In this document: in pieces, positions 43,963 to 53,036 of the stretch | How positions within the stretch are numbered: the stretch's first letter is position 1 | Layout of the letters: each line of letters begins with the position of its first letter | Source: Hymenobacter sp. GOD-10R | GTDB lineage: Bacteria > Bacteroidota > Bacteroidia > Cytophagales > Hymenobacteraceae | Reading direction: 5' to 3' | NCBI RefSeq assembly: GCF_035609205.1 | Contig: NZ_CP141184.1 | Span: 1,826,501 to 1,890,500 of the forward strand | Length of the DNA: 64,000 nt | The notes under the pieces: generated by a model | What the model saw: only the letters and a program-made list of their open reading frames with translations | The model's database searches: none | What the model was told of the DNA's origin: nothing | Program-made: the position numbers and the translations under genes

Positions 43963-46536
43963 ATGAACAAACATTTACTACTAGCGCCTATCTGCTGCGT
44001 GCTTAGCGTTGCGGCTTTTGGGCAAGGACAAGCCCTAACGGGGCAAGTGCTCGACCCAGCTGGTCGGCCGCTGGTCGGAGCAACCGTGGTGGAGAAAGGC
44101 ACTAATAACGGCACCGGCACTGGCGGCGACGGACGGTTCACGCTGAAAGCGCGCACCGCGCAGCCTAGGTTGGTGGTCAGCTCCATTGGCTTTGCCTCGC
44201 AAGAAATAAGCGCCGCGGGGGGAGCTACAACTGTGCGCCTGGCAGAAGCTAGCACCAGCTTGGCCGGTGTGCAGGTAGTCGGCTCGCGCAGCCAGAACCG
44301 CTCTATCACCGATTCACCTTCGCCCGTTGATATCATCGACGTGCGCACCGTGACGGCCAAAACCGGTCAGCTCGACGTGAACCAGTTGCTGCAATTCGTG
44401 GCGCCCTCGTTCAACTCGAACCGCCAGACCGGCTCGGACGGCGCCGACCACGTCGACCCCGCCACCTTGCGCGGCCTAGGTCCTGACCAAACGCTGGTGC
44501 TCATCAACGGCAAGCGTCAGCACCAGTCGGCGCTGGTGAACTTGTTTGGCACGCGTGGCCGCGGCAATACGGGCACTGACTTGAACGTGATTCCGGCCGC
44601 CGCTATCGAGCGGATCGAAGTGTTGCGCGACGGAGCGGCGGCCCAGTACGGCTCCGATGCTATTGCCGGCGTCATCAACATCGTGCTGAAAAGCTCCAAA
44701 GACCTGACGGTTAATGCCAACTATGGGGCTTACGACGCTAAGTACCGCTTCGACGACCGAGATTTCGATGGCGGTAACTTCAACACCAACATCAACTACG
44801 GAATAGGGCTAGGGGATAAGGGTAGCTTCATCAACGCCACCGTCGACTACAACCGGCGCGAGCACACCCAACGGGCCGACGTGCCCTCGCCCGATGGCCT
44901 AGCTCGCCGCGAGTACGGCGACCCGCGCGTGACGAACACCTCGGCGTACATCAACTCCAAGTTTGCCCTCAGCGATAAGGCGCACATCTATGTATTCGGC
45001 GGTGGCAACAAGCGCAAGGGCGACGCCTACGCTTGGACGCGCTTTGCCGACAGCCCACGCAACGTACCGTCCATTTACCCCAACGGCTTCGACCCGATCA
45101 TCACGAGCGACATCTGGGATGCCACCGGAGTAGCAGGCATCCGCGCGAACCTAGGAGGCTGGGACGTGGACTTGAGCAATGATTTTGGCTCCAACCGCTT
45201 CCATTACGGCGTGCGTAATACGCTGAATACTTCGCTGGGAACTAGTTCGCCTACGACGTTCGATGCGGGAGGCTTTCAGCTGCAACAAAACGTGGTGAAC
45301 CTAGGTCTCACGCGCAACTATAAAACGGTGCTGCAGGGCCTCAACGTGGCAGCTGGCGCCGAGTGGCGCAAGGAATGGTACTCGCTGTTTGCGGGTGAGG
45401 AAGCATCGTACCGGAACTACGACCCGGCGGGCACCCCTGATTCGCTCCGGCGGCCCGGCGGCGCGCAGGGCTTTCCCGGCTTTCAGCCCAATGACGTGAT
45501 CAAGGCAAGTCGGGACAACATCGGCATCTACGCCGATGCAGAGTTGAATGTAACGGTGCGCTGGCTGCTGGAAGCTGCACTGCGCTACGAGCACTACAGC
45601 GACTTTGGTAGCACGCTCAACTACAAAGTAGCTACCCGCTTCAACCTGACCGATTTTCTGACGTTGCGCGGTACGTACAGCACGGGCTTCCGGGCACCTT
45701 CGCTGGCCCAGGTCAACTTCAACTCCACCGTCACCAACTTCATTCAAGGGCAGCCGGTGGAAGTGCTATTGGCGCGCAACAACAGCGCCGTCACGCAAAA
45801 GCTAGGTATCCCGAGCCTGAAGCAAGAAACCTCGAACAACGCCAACATTGGCCTGACTAGCCGCATCGGCTCCAACTTGAGCTTGACGCTGGATGGCTAC
45901 TACATCAAGGTGAAAGACCGGGTGGTGCTCACGAGCCAGTTCTCGTCCGACGACCCCGTTATTGGCCCTGACTTGCAAGCGTTGAATGTAGGGCAGGCGC
46001 AGTTCTTCGCTAATGCCGCGGATACCCGTTCCATCGGTTTGGATGTAGTGCTGAGCCACTCGGCCACGCTCGGAACGGCGGGGCGGCTGAATTCTACTTT
46101 CGCGGCGAACTTCAACAACCTCAAAATTGATCGGGTGCGTACCTCGGGGCGCCTGACGGGGCGGGAGGAAGACTTCTTTGGCGCCCGCGAGCAGGCGTTC
46201 GTGAAAGCTTCGGCGCCGCCGTCGAAGCTTAATTTGACCTTCGATTATCAGGTAGGACGTTTTGGCGCCTTGGTGCGCTTTGTACGGTTCGCCAAAGTAT
46301 CGCTCATTGATTACAATGGCGACGTAGATAAATATACGCCCCGCGTCACGACCGACCTCACGCTGAACTACGCGCTAACCAACAACTTACAGGTTATCCT
46401 AGGTAGCTCCAACCTATTCAATCAGTATCCCAGCATGTTCAATCCGCAGATAACAGAAACAGGCGGCGCCTGGGACCCGGTGCAGATGGGCGCGAACGGC
46501 CGATTTTACTTTGCTAAATTGCAGGCCCGATTCTGA
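43963..46536 (+). CDS. TonB-dependent outer-membrane receptor
   Basis: This 857-residue protein has a signal peptide ('MNKHLLLAPICCVLSVAAFG'). A carboxypeptidase-regulatory-like domain follows ('LTGQVLDPAGRPLVGATVVE'), then a plug ('DPATLRGLGPDQTLVLINGK', 'IPAAAIERIEVLRDGAAAQY', 'GSDAIAGVINIVLK'), and a 22-strand-type barrel ending in the terminal aromatic 'FYFAKLQARF'. It imports a ligand across the outer membrane using TonB energy. No SusD-like partner is adjacent, so it is not a polysaccharide-utilisation SusC pair. Ligand unknown; similar single receptors are often siderophore or vitamin transporters. Confidence 0.93.
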   Translation: MNKHLLLAPICCVLSVAAFGQGQALTGQVLDPAGRPLVGATVVEKGTNNGTGTGGDGRFTLKARTAQPRLVVSSIGFASQEISAAGGATTVRLAEASTSLAGVQVVGSRSQNRSITDSPSPVDIIDVRTVTAKTGQLDVNQLLQFVAPSFNSNRQTGSDGADHVDPATLRGLGPDQTLVLINGKRQHQSALVNLFGTRGRGNTGTDLNVIPAAAIERIEVLRDGAAAQYGSDAIAGVINIVLKSSKDLTVNANYGAYDAKYRFDDRDFDGGNFNTNINYGIGLGDKGSFINATVDYNRREHTQRADVPSPDGLARREYGDPRVTNTSAYINSKFALSDKAHIYVFGGGNKRKGDAYAWTRFADSPRNVPSIYPNGFDPIITSDIWDATGVAGIRANLGGWDVDLSNDFGSNRFHYGVRNTLNTSLGTSSPTTFDAGGFQLQQNVVNLGLTRNYKTVLQGLNVAAGAEWRKEWYSLFAGEEASYRNYDPAGTPDSLRRPGGAQGFPGFQPNDVIKASRDNIGIYADAELNVTVRWLLEAALRYEHYSDFGSTLNYKVATRFNLTDFLTLRGTYSTGFRAPSLAQVNFNSTVTNFIQGQPVEVLLARNNSAVTQKLGIPSLKQETSNNANIGLTSRIGSNLSLTLDGYYIKVKDRVVLTSQFSSDDPVIGPDLQALNVGQAQFFANAADTRSIGLDVVLSHSATLGTAGRLNSTFAANFNNLKIDRVRTSGRLTGREEDFFGAREQAFVKASAPPSKLNLTFDYQVGRFGALVRFVRFAKVSLIDYNGDVDKYTPRVTTDLTLNYALTNNLQVILGSSNLFNQYPSMFNPQITETGGAWDPVQMGANGRFYFAKLQARF

Positions 46537-46560
46537 GTAGGTGCCAGCTGAGAACCATCT

Positions 46561-46655
46561 GTCATCCTGACGCAGGAAGGACCTTATTCCGTGAAAACGA
46601 CTCGTCTATCGAAGATCGTTCTGACGGGATAAGGTCCTTCCTGCGTCAGGATGAC
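46561..46655. repeat. Palindromic intergenic element
   Basis: The arms 46561-46592 and 46624-46655 are complementary over 32 bp with one mismatch; the loop is 31 bases. The loop has ATCGTTCTG, only partly like the family core. It lies 24 bp after the TonB receptor and 59 bp before hslV, so it probably separates the two transcripts. Confidence 0.9.
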
Positions 46656-46714
46656 AAACGTTTTTTCTGCTATTCAGTAATCGGTAACTGACACCCGCTA
46701 GGTATAAATCGATT

Positions 46715-47251
46715 ATGAAAATACGCTCCACTACCGTTCTTGGCGTGCGCCACAACGGTGAAATTGCCCTCGGCGCCGACGGCCAAGCGACCATGGATAA
46801 GCACGTGGCCAAGAGCAACGTGCGCAAAGTACGCAAGCTGCAAAACGGCAAAGTTGTGACGGGTTTTGCCGGCTCCACCGCCGATGCCTTCATGCTGCTT
46901 GATAAGTTCGAGGAAAAGCTTTCCGGCTACGGCGGGCAGCTCCGTCGCGCGGCCATCGAGCTAGCCAAGGAATGGCGCAAAGACCAATACCTGCGTAAGC
47001 TGGAAGCCATGATGGTGGTCTGCGACAAAGACGAACTGCTCATCATTGCCGGCTCCGGCGACGTGCTCGAACCGGACTCTGACGTAGCCGCCATCGGCTC
47101 CGGCGCTATGTACGCGCAAGCTGCAGCCCTAGCCCTCAAAAAGCACGCGCCGCACCTCACAGCCCGCCAGATGGTAGAAGATGCCTTGCACATTGCCGCT
47201 GACATCTGCATCTACACCAACCACAACCTGATGATCGAGCAGCCGGTATAG
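46715..47251 (+). CDS. hslV: ATP-dependent protease subunit HslV (ClpQ)
   Basis: This 178-residue N-terminal-nucleophile hydrolase has the HslV pattern: 'RSTTVLGVRHNGEIALGADG' with predicted mature N-terminal Thr at position 6, 'VRKLQNGKVVTGFAGSTADA', 'IAGSGDVLEPDSDVAAIGSG' and 'ALHIAADICIYTNHNLM'. HslV forms the double-hexamer peptidase that works with the HslU unfoldase in the cytoplasm. hslU does not follow; the next gene is deoxyhypusine-synthase-like, so hslU must lie elsewhere. Length is normal for the family. Confidence 0.95.
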   Translation: MKIRSTTVLGVRHNGEIALGADGQATMDKHVAKSNVRKVRKLQNGKVVTGFAGSTADAFMLLDKFEEKLSGYGGQLRRAAIELAKEWRKDQYLRKLEAMMVVCDKDELLIIAGSGDVLEPDSDVAAIGSGAMYAQAAALALKKHAPHLTARQMVEDALHIAADICIYTNHNLMIEQPV

Positions 47252-47383
47252 CTAGCTGTTTGGTAAGCAACCCAGCCCGAGTTGTTCATTCTTCATAATC
47301 TTTTAACAGAGAGCCTGAAGAATGAACGATTTAAGGTTGCTAATTGATTGTAAACCGCAACCTATTCATTGAACAACGAGTCG

Positions 47384-48355
47384 ATGCAAATCACGAACTT
47401 CCTTAAGCACCACTACCGCCACTTCAACGCCGCTGCGCTTATCGACGCGGCCGAAGGCTACAACAAGCACCTCGCGGAAGGTGGTAAAATGATGATTACC
47501 CTAGCCGGTGCCATGAGCACAGCCGAAATGGGTATTCAACTGGCCGAGCTAATTCGTCAAGATAAAGTACATATCATCAGCTGCACGGGCGCTAACTTAG
47601 AAGAAGATATCTTCAACCTGGTAGCGCACGACTTCTACGAGCGAGTACCCAACTACCGCGACCTGACGCCCGCCGACGAGCACGCCCTGCTCAAGCGCCA
47701 CATGAACCGCGTGACCGACACCTGCATTCCGGAGGAAGAAGCCATGCGTCGCATCGAGCACACGGTACTGAAGTTCTGGGAGAAGGCCGACCAAGCTGGT
47801 GAAGCCTACTTCCCGCACGAGTTCTTCTACCAAATCCTGAAGTCGGGCGAGCTGGAGCAGTACTACCAGATTGATCCTAAGGACTCTTGGATGCTAGCGG
47901 CCGCCGAGAAAAACCTGCCGATCATCTGCCCCGGCTGGGAAGACTCTACGCTCGGCAACATCTACGCGGGCCACGTCATTTCGGGCGACATCAAAAATGT
48001 GCACACCATGAAGACGGGCATCCAGTACATGATGTACTTGGCCGATTGGTACACGGAGCAAGCTACGCACGAAAGCACCGTAGGCTTCTTCCAGATTGGC
48101 GGCGGCATTGCCGGCGACTTCCCGATCTGCGTCGTGCCCATGCTGCACCAAGACCTAGGCCGCCACGGCGTGCCGCTGTGGGGCTACTTCGCTCAGATTT
48201 CGGATTCCACTACCAGCTACGGTAGCTACTCTGGCGCCGTGCCCAACGAGAAAATCACGTGGGGTAAGCTCGGGGAGAACACGCCCAAGTTCATCATCGA
48301 ATCAGACGCTACGATTGTCGCGCCGCTGATTTTTGCGATAGTGCTAGGGCAGTAA
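47384..48355 (+). CDS. Deoxyhypusine synthase family protein
   Basis: The ATG at 47384 (323 residues) is preferred to a TTG 15 bp upstream. The protein matches bacterial deoxyhypusine-synthase-like enzymes: 'MITLAGAMSTAEMGIQLAEL', 'IISCTGANLEEDIFNLVAHD', 'CPGWEDSTLGNIYAG' and 'FFQIGGGIAGDFPICVVP'. The segment 'NEKITWGKL' aligns with the catalytic-lysine region of eukaryotic enzymes and keeps the Lys. Bacteria lack eIF5A, so members probably make homospermidine or modify another substrate using spermidine and NAD. It follows hslV by 132 bp. Confidence 0.88.
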   Translation: MQITNFLKHHYRHFNAAALIDAAEGYNKHLAEGGKMMITLAGAMSTAEMGIQLAELIRQDKVHIISCTGANLEEDIFNLVAHDFYERVPNYRDLTPADEHALLKRHMNRVTDTCIPEEEAMRRIEHTVLKFWEKADQAGEAYFPHEFFYQILKSGELEQYYQIDPKDSWMLAAAEKNLPIICPGWEDSTLGNIYAGHVISGDIKNVHTMKTGIQYMMYLADWYTEQATHESTVGFFQIGGGIAGDFPICVVPMLHQDLGRHGVPLWGYFAQISDSTTSYGSYSGAVPNEKITWGKLGENTPKFIIESDATIVAPLIFAIVLGQ

Positions 48356-48376
48356 TTAACCTAGGTTACCTTATCC

Positions 48377-48415
48377 AAAGGCCCGCCGCTGAAGCTCAGC
48401 GGCGGGCCTTTGTCT
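48377..48415 (+). terminator. Rho-independent terminator
   Basis: A 16-bp stem (AAAGGCCCGCCGCTGA with its complement) closes a 3-base loop and ends in TTTGTCTT, 21 bp after the deoxyhypusine-synthase-like gene. Confidence 0.9.
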
Positions 48416-48556
48416 TAACACAGGGGTTGACTATCGTGGAAAGCGGCACTTCATTGCTGACGCTATTTACTTGTGTCTGGCTTGCCATGTAGGTTTTCGA
48501 CTCAGTTTCGGGTCGATGCTCCTTTAGAAGGTCTTCTTCTGACGCGGTAGTTTTTG

Positions 48557-49524
48557 CTAATCAGCTAGGTAAGGCTTGTTGTGCTTCCATTTTACTTCCA
48601 CCTTCGACAAATACCAGGTGCGCCCTTGGTCGTTGTTGCCTTGGTAGAACAAGTACGTGCGGCCGCTGACCGGGTCCTGAAAAATAGCCGGGTGGCCCGA
48701 CTCGCTGCTGTTCCAACTGCCAGCGGGGCCGTTGGGGAGCAGCGGCTTGTCGGAGAGCCGCTCCCATGTTAGCCCGTCGCGGCTGCGAGCTACGCCGATC
48801 TGCTGGGGCTCGTTGTTGTAGGCGCCGGCGTAGAATAGGTACAAGTACTTGCCTTTTTGTAGGCACGAAGCTCCTTCCACGCAGTTCTTCTCCCAGGATA
48901 AGGTGGGGCTAGCACGGGGCCAGTACCCTGCTGTTGCCAAGCGGTGCGACCAAAGCCAGTGCTGAGCGGTGCCGTAGCCACGCCTTGCATCTGCACCTTG
49001 TAAGCAGGGTCGCGGGTGGCGAAGTAAAGAAAGTATTGGCCGCGGAAGGGTACCACTTCCGCGTCGATGGCACGGCCTACGGTCCAAGCGCCAGTCGGAT
49101 GAAAGATAGGGTTGGAAGCATCGCGGCGGAAGTGCACGCCATCGGCCGAAACGGCGTGACAAAGTGCATCTTGCGGGCCGTTGCCGTAGGTCTGATAAAA
49201 CAGGTGCACCGTGTCGCCGCGCACCAAAGCACCGGGCGCACACAAGCCCTTCTGCTCGTAGGCGGCCGCAGGCGTCAGCTCTCCTACTTTCTGCCAGTGC
49301 GTTAGGTCTGTGGAGCTAGCAATGCCGATACCCCAGCCGGTCGTTTTGTTTTCGGGAATGGAGTAGTAGAGCAAATACTGGTTTTTAAAGCGCACCACAC
49401 AAGGGTCTTTGGCCATGGGCCGCCCTAGGCGAGTAGTGTCGCTGAAGTACATGCTAGGCCGTTGTTGCGTGTGCCCTGTAAATGCCAGCGAGAGTAGGAG
49501 AAGAAAAAGTAGAACGTTTTTCAT
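48557..49524 (-). pseudogene. Frameshifted secreted glycosidase, five-bladed beta-propeller (GH43/GH32-like)
   Basis: The gene starts at the ATG at 49524 with a signal peptide ('MKNVLLFLLLLSLAFTGHTQ'). It reads in one frame to about 'QGTGPVLAPP' and then continues with sense in another frame from 'LSWEKNCVEGASCLQKGKYL' to 'KHNKPYLAD'. The join falls at a C run in the coding strand (48904-48908 on the plus strand), where one missing base restores the frame. The combined product of about 320 residues shows propeller repeats such as 'DPCVVRFKNQYLLYYS' and 'TGAWTVGRAIDAEVVPFRGQ', with a conserved acidic centre. Either the gene is inactivated or there is a sequencing error in the homopolymer. Confidence 0.8.
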
Positions 49525-49594
49525 GACCACAAGAAAAGCTATTTGGACAAGCTATGTTGGTTGACCAACGTAATCTTCCACGCAAATCAACGGT

Positions 49595-49894
49595 ATGCAG
49601 CTAGGTACCGTGAAGTATACAGCTGAGCAGTTGCAGAATATTTTCAATACTCCTGCTGGAGGCAACGGTCTGATTTCTTTGGCTCATCAACTTATCGCGG
49701 CTAAGTTGAATGTCGCGAATGGAGCCGATGCCACGGCTGTGGCTGCGAGTATTGCTGCTGCCGATGCGCTTATCGGTGGGCTGGTTGTGCCGCCCGTTGG
49801 CGGGGGCAACCTAGCTCCAAAGAAGACGGGCGCACTTACAACTGCATTAGCCAATTACAACGAAGGTATCACTGGTCCAGGCTATTGTGAGTAA
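49595..49894 (+). pseudogene. Remnant of a secreted protein (conserved C-terminal segment only)
   Basis: The 99-residue frame starts abruptly at 'QLGTVKYTAEQLQNIFNTPA' and contains 'GNGLISLAHQLIAAKLNVAN', 'ADALIGGLVVPPVGGG' and 'LANYNEGITGPGYCE'. In Bacteroidota this block usually follows a 'FWKNHP' motif within large secreted Ig/PKD-type proteins. Neither a signal peptide nor that upstream half is present, and 70 bp upstream is the divergent glycosidase gene. I read it as a 5'-deleted remnant, although an ATG and a terminator would allow expression of a short peptide. Confidence 0.6.
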
Positions 49895-49914
49895 GGCTTC
49901 AACTGCCTTTCTAC

Positions 49915-49958
49915 AAAAACACGAAAGGGTAACCAGCTGGTTACCCTTTCGTGTTTTT
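49915..49958. terminator. Strong bidirectional terminator
   Basis: A 20-bp perfect stem closes an AGCT tetraloop, with A and T tracts on either side. It lies between the remnant ORF and the convergent SDR gene. Confidence 0.92.
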
Positions 49959-49982
49959 AAGGATAGTAATTGCCTCTGAGCC

Positions 49983-50831
49983 TTACGCCTCCACAAACGC
50001 GGTAGCTGTAGCAGCTTCTTGCCACTGCTGCATGTCGTGCTGCAAGGTGGCCATCTTTTGGCCAGCTAGCTGGTAGGCGTCGGCACCTAGGAGCAGGTGC
50101 ACGGGCGGGTTTTCGGACTCGCTTACCTGAATTAGGAGCTCCATTGCCTTTTGCGGGTCGCCGGGCTGGTTGCCGTTGATCTGCTGCTCGTGTGCCGTTT
50201 GCGAGTCGCGCACGGCTTGGTAGGCGTCGATGGGTGTTTGGGGTTTGCCCACGGAGCCAGCCGAGAGAAACTCGGTGCGGAAGTAGCCGGGGTACACCAC
50301 CGTGGCATACACGCCAAACGGCTTTACCTCGGCGGCGTACGATTCGGTGAGGCCAGCCACGGCAAACTTAGTGGCACAGTAGACGCCCCAGCCGGGAAAA
50401 TCTCCGGAGATGCCCCCGATAGAGGAGATGTTGAACACGCGCCCGGAGCCTTGCTGGCGCAGGTGCGGGGTGGCGTAGCGAATCACATTCAGCATCCCGA
50501 ACACGTTCACTTCAAAGTTGTTGCGCGCTTCTTGGTCGGAGAGTTCTTCCAGGGCACCAATCTGGCCGTAGCCAGCATTATTCACAACCACATCGAGGCC
50601 ACCTAAGGTGCTGATGGTCGTTTCGATGGCTTGCCGCACGCTGTCCTCGTTGCCGAGGTCCATAGCTAGGGGCAAGAACTGATCAGTCTTAAGCGGCACG
50701 GCGCGCTTCAGTTCCTCCACATTGCGAGAGGTGGCCGCTACTGCGTAACCGGCGGTTAGAAGTTGTTGGACGAGCGTCAGACCTAGGCCCTTCGAGGCGC
50801 CGGTCACGAACCATATTTTCTTCGTAGTCAT
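49983..50831 (-). CDS. SDR family oxidoreductase
   Basis: This 282-residue protein is a classical short-chain dehydrogenase/reductase with 'WFVTGASKGLGLTLVQQLL', R37 in 'ATSRNVEEL' favouring NADP, 'VNNAGYGQIG', 'NISSIGGISGDFPGWGVYCA' and the catalytic YxxxK in 'YCATKFAVAG'. The C-terminal extension is typical of the oxidoreductases often annotated as 'SDR, ketoreductase-like'. It is a close paralogue of the broken SDR at 51094-51933 and retains the Ser that is lost there. The substrate is unknown. Confidence 0.9.
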   Translation of the reverse strand: MTTKKIWFVTGASKGLGLTLVQQLLTAGYAVAATSRNVEELKRAVPLKTDQFLPLAMDLGNEDSVRQAIETTISTLGGLDVVVNNAGYGQIGALEELSDQEARNNFEVNVFGMLNVIRYATPHLRQQGSGRVFNISSIGGISGDFPGWGVYCATKFAVAGLTESYAAEVKPFGVYATVVYPGYFRTEFLSAGSVGKPQTPIDAYQAVRDSQTAHEQQINGNQPGDPQKAMELLIQVSESENPPVHLLLGADAYQLAGQKMATLQHDMQQWQEAATATAFVEA

Positions 50832-50946
50832 CGTGGTAAGTAAGAGAGTCGCTTAGCGCTAGCTGGGCAAATAAATAGAGCATAGTAGGAAAGGAAGAAG
50901 GTTAACAGATCGGAACACAAGCAGGCATTCCTGCGGAGCTTGCTAC

Positions 50947-50957
50947 TCGTTGAACGA
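50947..50957. repeat. Isolated copy of the repeat core
   Basis: TCGTTGAACGA occurs exactly, preceded by a GGAGCTTGCTAC segment that weakly resembles a family arm. No complementary arm was found. It lies in the 262-bp gap 50832-51093, which holds nothing else recognisable. Confidence 0.5.
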
Positions 50958-51093
50958 TTGTCGAAACACAATATTTTGTGCCTCGCTATTGCAGTAGACG
51001 AATAACACTGGCTTTTGCTTGACGCCACCGCATGATTTTTTTGTTACCTGTCCTGCTATTCCCTGATTCCCAACGCTGATGCTCTACTAGCCT

Positions 51094-51933
51094 TTAGGCG
51101 TCGAAGCTGGTGGAAATAGTGAGAGGTTGCCAGGTTTGAAATTCTTGCTGCAAGGTGTCGAGTTTTTGCAAGGCGCGTTGGTAGGCGTCTTGGCCGAGGA
51201 GCAGATTGATTGGGGGTTTGGTTTCGGAGGCTAGCTGTAGAATGGCGGCGGCGGCTTTCTCCGGGTCGCCGGCTTGGGTGCCATTCATTTGCAAGTACTT
51301 CTCGTGCGAAGTGCGCACGGCTTGGTAAGCCTCAATGGGCTGCTGAGCGAGGCTCAGCGACTCAGTCGTGAGAAAGTTGGTGCGGAAAGCGCCCGGCTCT
51401 ATCACCGTGACCTTGATGCCGAAGCTCGCCACATCTTGGGCTAGCACTTCCGAGAAGGCTATCATCGCTGATTTGGTGGCTGCGTAGATAGCCCAACCCG
51501 TCGCACCGGTGATGCCGGCAATGGACTAGATGTTGATGATGTGCCCGGCGCCGACCTTACGCAGGTGCGGCAGCACCTTCCGAATCACGTTTAGCGTCCC
51601 GAACACATTCACGTCGAAAGCTTGGCGCGTTTCGGCATCAGTTAGCTCTTCGATGCTGCCACCAATGCCATAGCCAGCATTGTTCACGACTACATCCAGA
51701 CGACCGAACATATTGATGGCCTGCTCAATGCCTTGCTGCACGCTGGCTTCGTTACCTAGATTAACTTGCAGAGGCAGGAAAGCGGGGGAGGTGGTGCCAA
51801 CGGCTTCGGCGAGGCTAGCTTGGTTGCGGGAAGTGGCGGCTACTTGGTGACCTTCGTGCAGAAGGCGCTTTACCAGCGCTAAACCGAGGCCCTGGGAAGC
51901 ACCCGTGATAAACCAGGTTTTGGGATTGTTCAT
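51094..51933 (-). pseudogene. SDR family oxidoreductase interrupted by an in-frame amber codon
   Basis: Starting at the ATG at 51933 ('MNNPKTWFITGASQGLGLAL'), the frame is a normal SDR up to 'GHIINI', then meets TAG at 51526-51528. It continues in the same frame with 'SIAGITGATGWAIYAATKSA' and on to the end. The intact paralogue at 49983 has 'NISSIGG' here, so the stop replaces the first Ser of the NISS motif; TCG to TAG needs one base change. The total length would be 279 residues. The downstream YxxxK motif and the rest are intact, which points to a recent loss. The AraC regulator 81 bp upstream on the same strand probably controlled it. Confidence 0.88.
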
Positions 51934-52014
51934 CGTTGCTCTGTTTGTACAGTGCAAAACTAGAACCCACCAGAGCCTAGGCGCTTGCCCGGTTCAAACA
52001 GATACTTGCAAAAA

Positions 52015-52917
52015 TCAAACAGTGCGCACCGCGGAGGGTGTAGCACCCGCTCGTTTCTTGAAAAAGTTGCTGAAGTGCGCCGGTTCCTCGAAGCCTAGGG
52101 AGTAGCTGATTTCCGACACGTTCCAAGCGGTGTGTTTCAGCAGGGCGTGCGCCTCTTGCACAAGGCGGTCCGCAATGAGCTGAGAGGTGGTCTTGCCCGT
52201 TACTTCCTTCAGCGCCCGGTTCAGGTGGTTGACGTGCACGGCCAGTTGGGCAGCTAAGGCGTTGGCGTTGCGTAGCTTTACCTGTTGGCCGGGCAACTCA
52301 ATTGGAAATTGACGCTCCAGTAGCTCCGTAAACAGCGAAGCAATGCGCGTAGCAGCGTTGCTGTCATGGTACAAGGTGGAGGCAGGTTGCAGCTTCATGG
52401 CCCCGTGCACCAGCTCAAACACATAGGCGCGCAACAAGTCGTATTTATAGGAGTAGTCCGAGTCAATCTCGGCAAAGATCTTCTCGAATAGCTGCTTAGT
52501 AGTCGCTAGCTGCTCGTCGTTCAGAAAGTAAACGGGCTGACCACCAGGCTTAAAGACGGGTAGCTCCTGCGCTAATACCGTCATGTGGCGTTGCAGGAAA
52601 GCTTCGGTGAAGATGCAGAAGAAGCCGGTTTGGTTATCGTCGAGGGGCTCCCAGTGGTAGGGCACTAGTGGGTTGGCAAACAGCAGCGCATTGCCGTTTA
52701 TCTCCACCGTTTTGTCGGCGTAGTGATACCTGTTGTGCCCCGTCACGAGCGTGATTTTATAGAAGTCTTTGCGGCTGTAAGGCAGCGCGCACGCATTCGG
52801 ACCCACGTAGTCATCTAGGCGGAATACGTTGAAATGTCCGATGTCCTGTTGCAGGTTTTCGGGCATCCAATGAATCTTGTGCTTGTAGAAATCTTCGAGC
52901 GTTTGGGTCTTCGGCAT
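52015..52917 (-). CDS. AraC family transcriptional regulator
   Basis: This 300-residue regulator has an N-terminal cupin-like sensing domain ('KITLVTGHNRYHYADKTVEI', 'LFANPLVPYHWEP') and a C-terminal pair of helix-turn-helix motifs ('ANALAAQLAVHVNHLNRALK', then 'NVSEISYSLGFEEPAHFSNF'). It probably binds DNA as a ligand-responsive activator. It is directly upstream of, and on the same strand as, the broken SDR gene (81 bp), a common regulator/target arrangement in Bacteroidota. Confidence 0.92.
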   Translation of the reverse strand: MPKTQTLEDFYKHKIHWMPENLQQDIGHFNVFRLDDYVGPNACALPYSRKDFYKITLVTGHNRYHYADKTVEINGNALLFANPLVPYHWEPLDDNQTGFFCIFTEAFLQRHMTVLAQELPVFKPGGQPVYFLNDEQLATTKQLFEKIFAEIDSDYSYKYDLLRAYVFELVHGAMKLQPASTLYHDSNAATRIASLFTELLERQFPIELPGQQVKLRNANALAAQLAVHVNHLNRALKEVTGKTTSQLIADRLVQEAHALLKHTAWNVSEISYSLGFEEPAHFSNFFKKRAGATPSAVRTV

Positions 52918-53036
52918 AGACCGAAGTTACGTAAATCAAACCAGAAGGAGCTAGGTCGTTTTAGATTAGGTATGTACTTTTATTGGACCTAGCTCTTCTG
53001 TACATTAGGTTTATCTATTGGTCTTAATGATAAAGT

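Noticed and set aside
43963..46536. SusC-type nutrient transporter
   Set aside because: There is no SusD partner gene adjacent and the length is below that of typical SusC proteins.
46561..46655. Simple terminator of the TonB-receptor gene
   Set aside because: The 32-bp stem with a 31-base loop and no T tract is better described as a member of the palindromic element class, although it may also hinder read-through.
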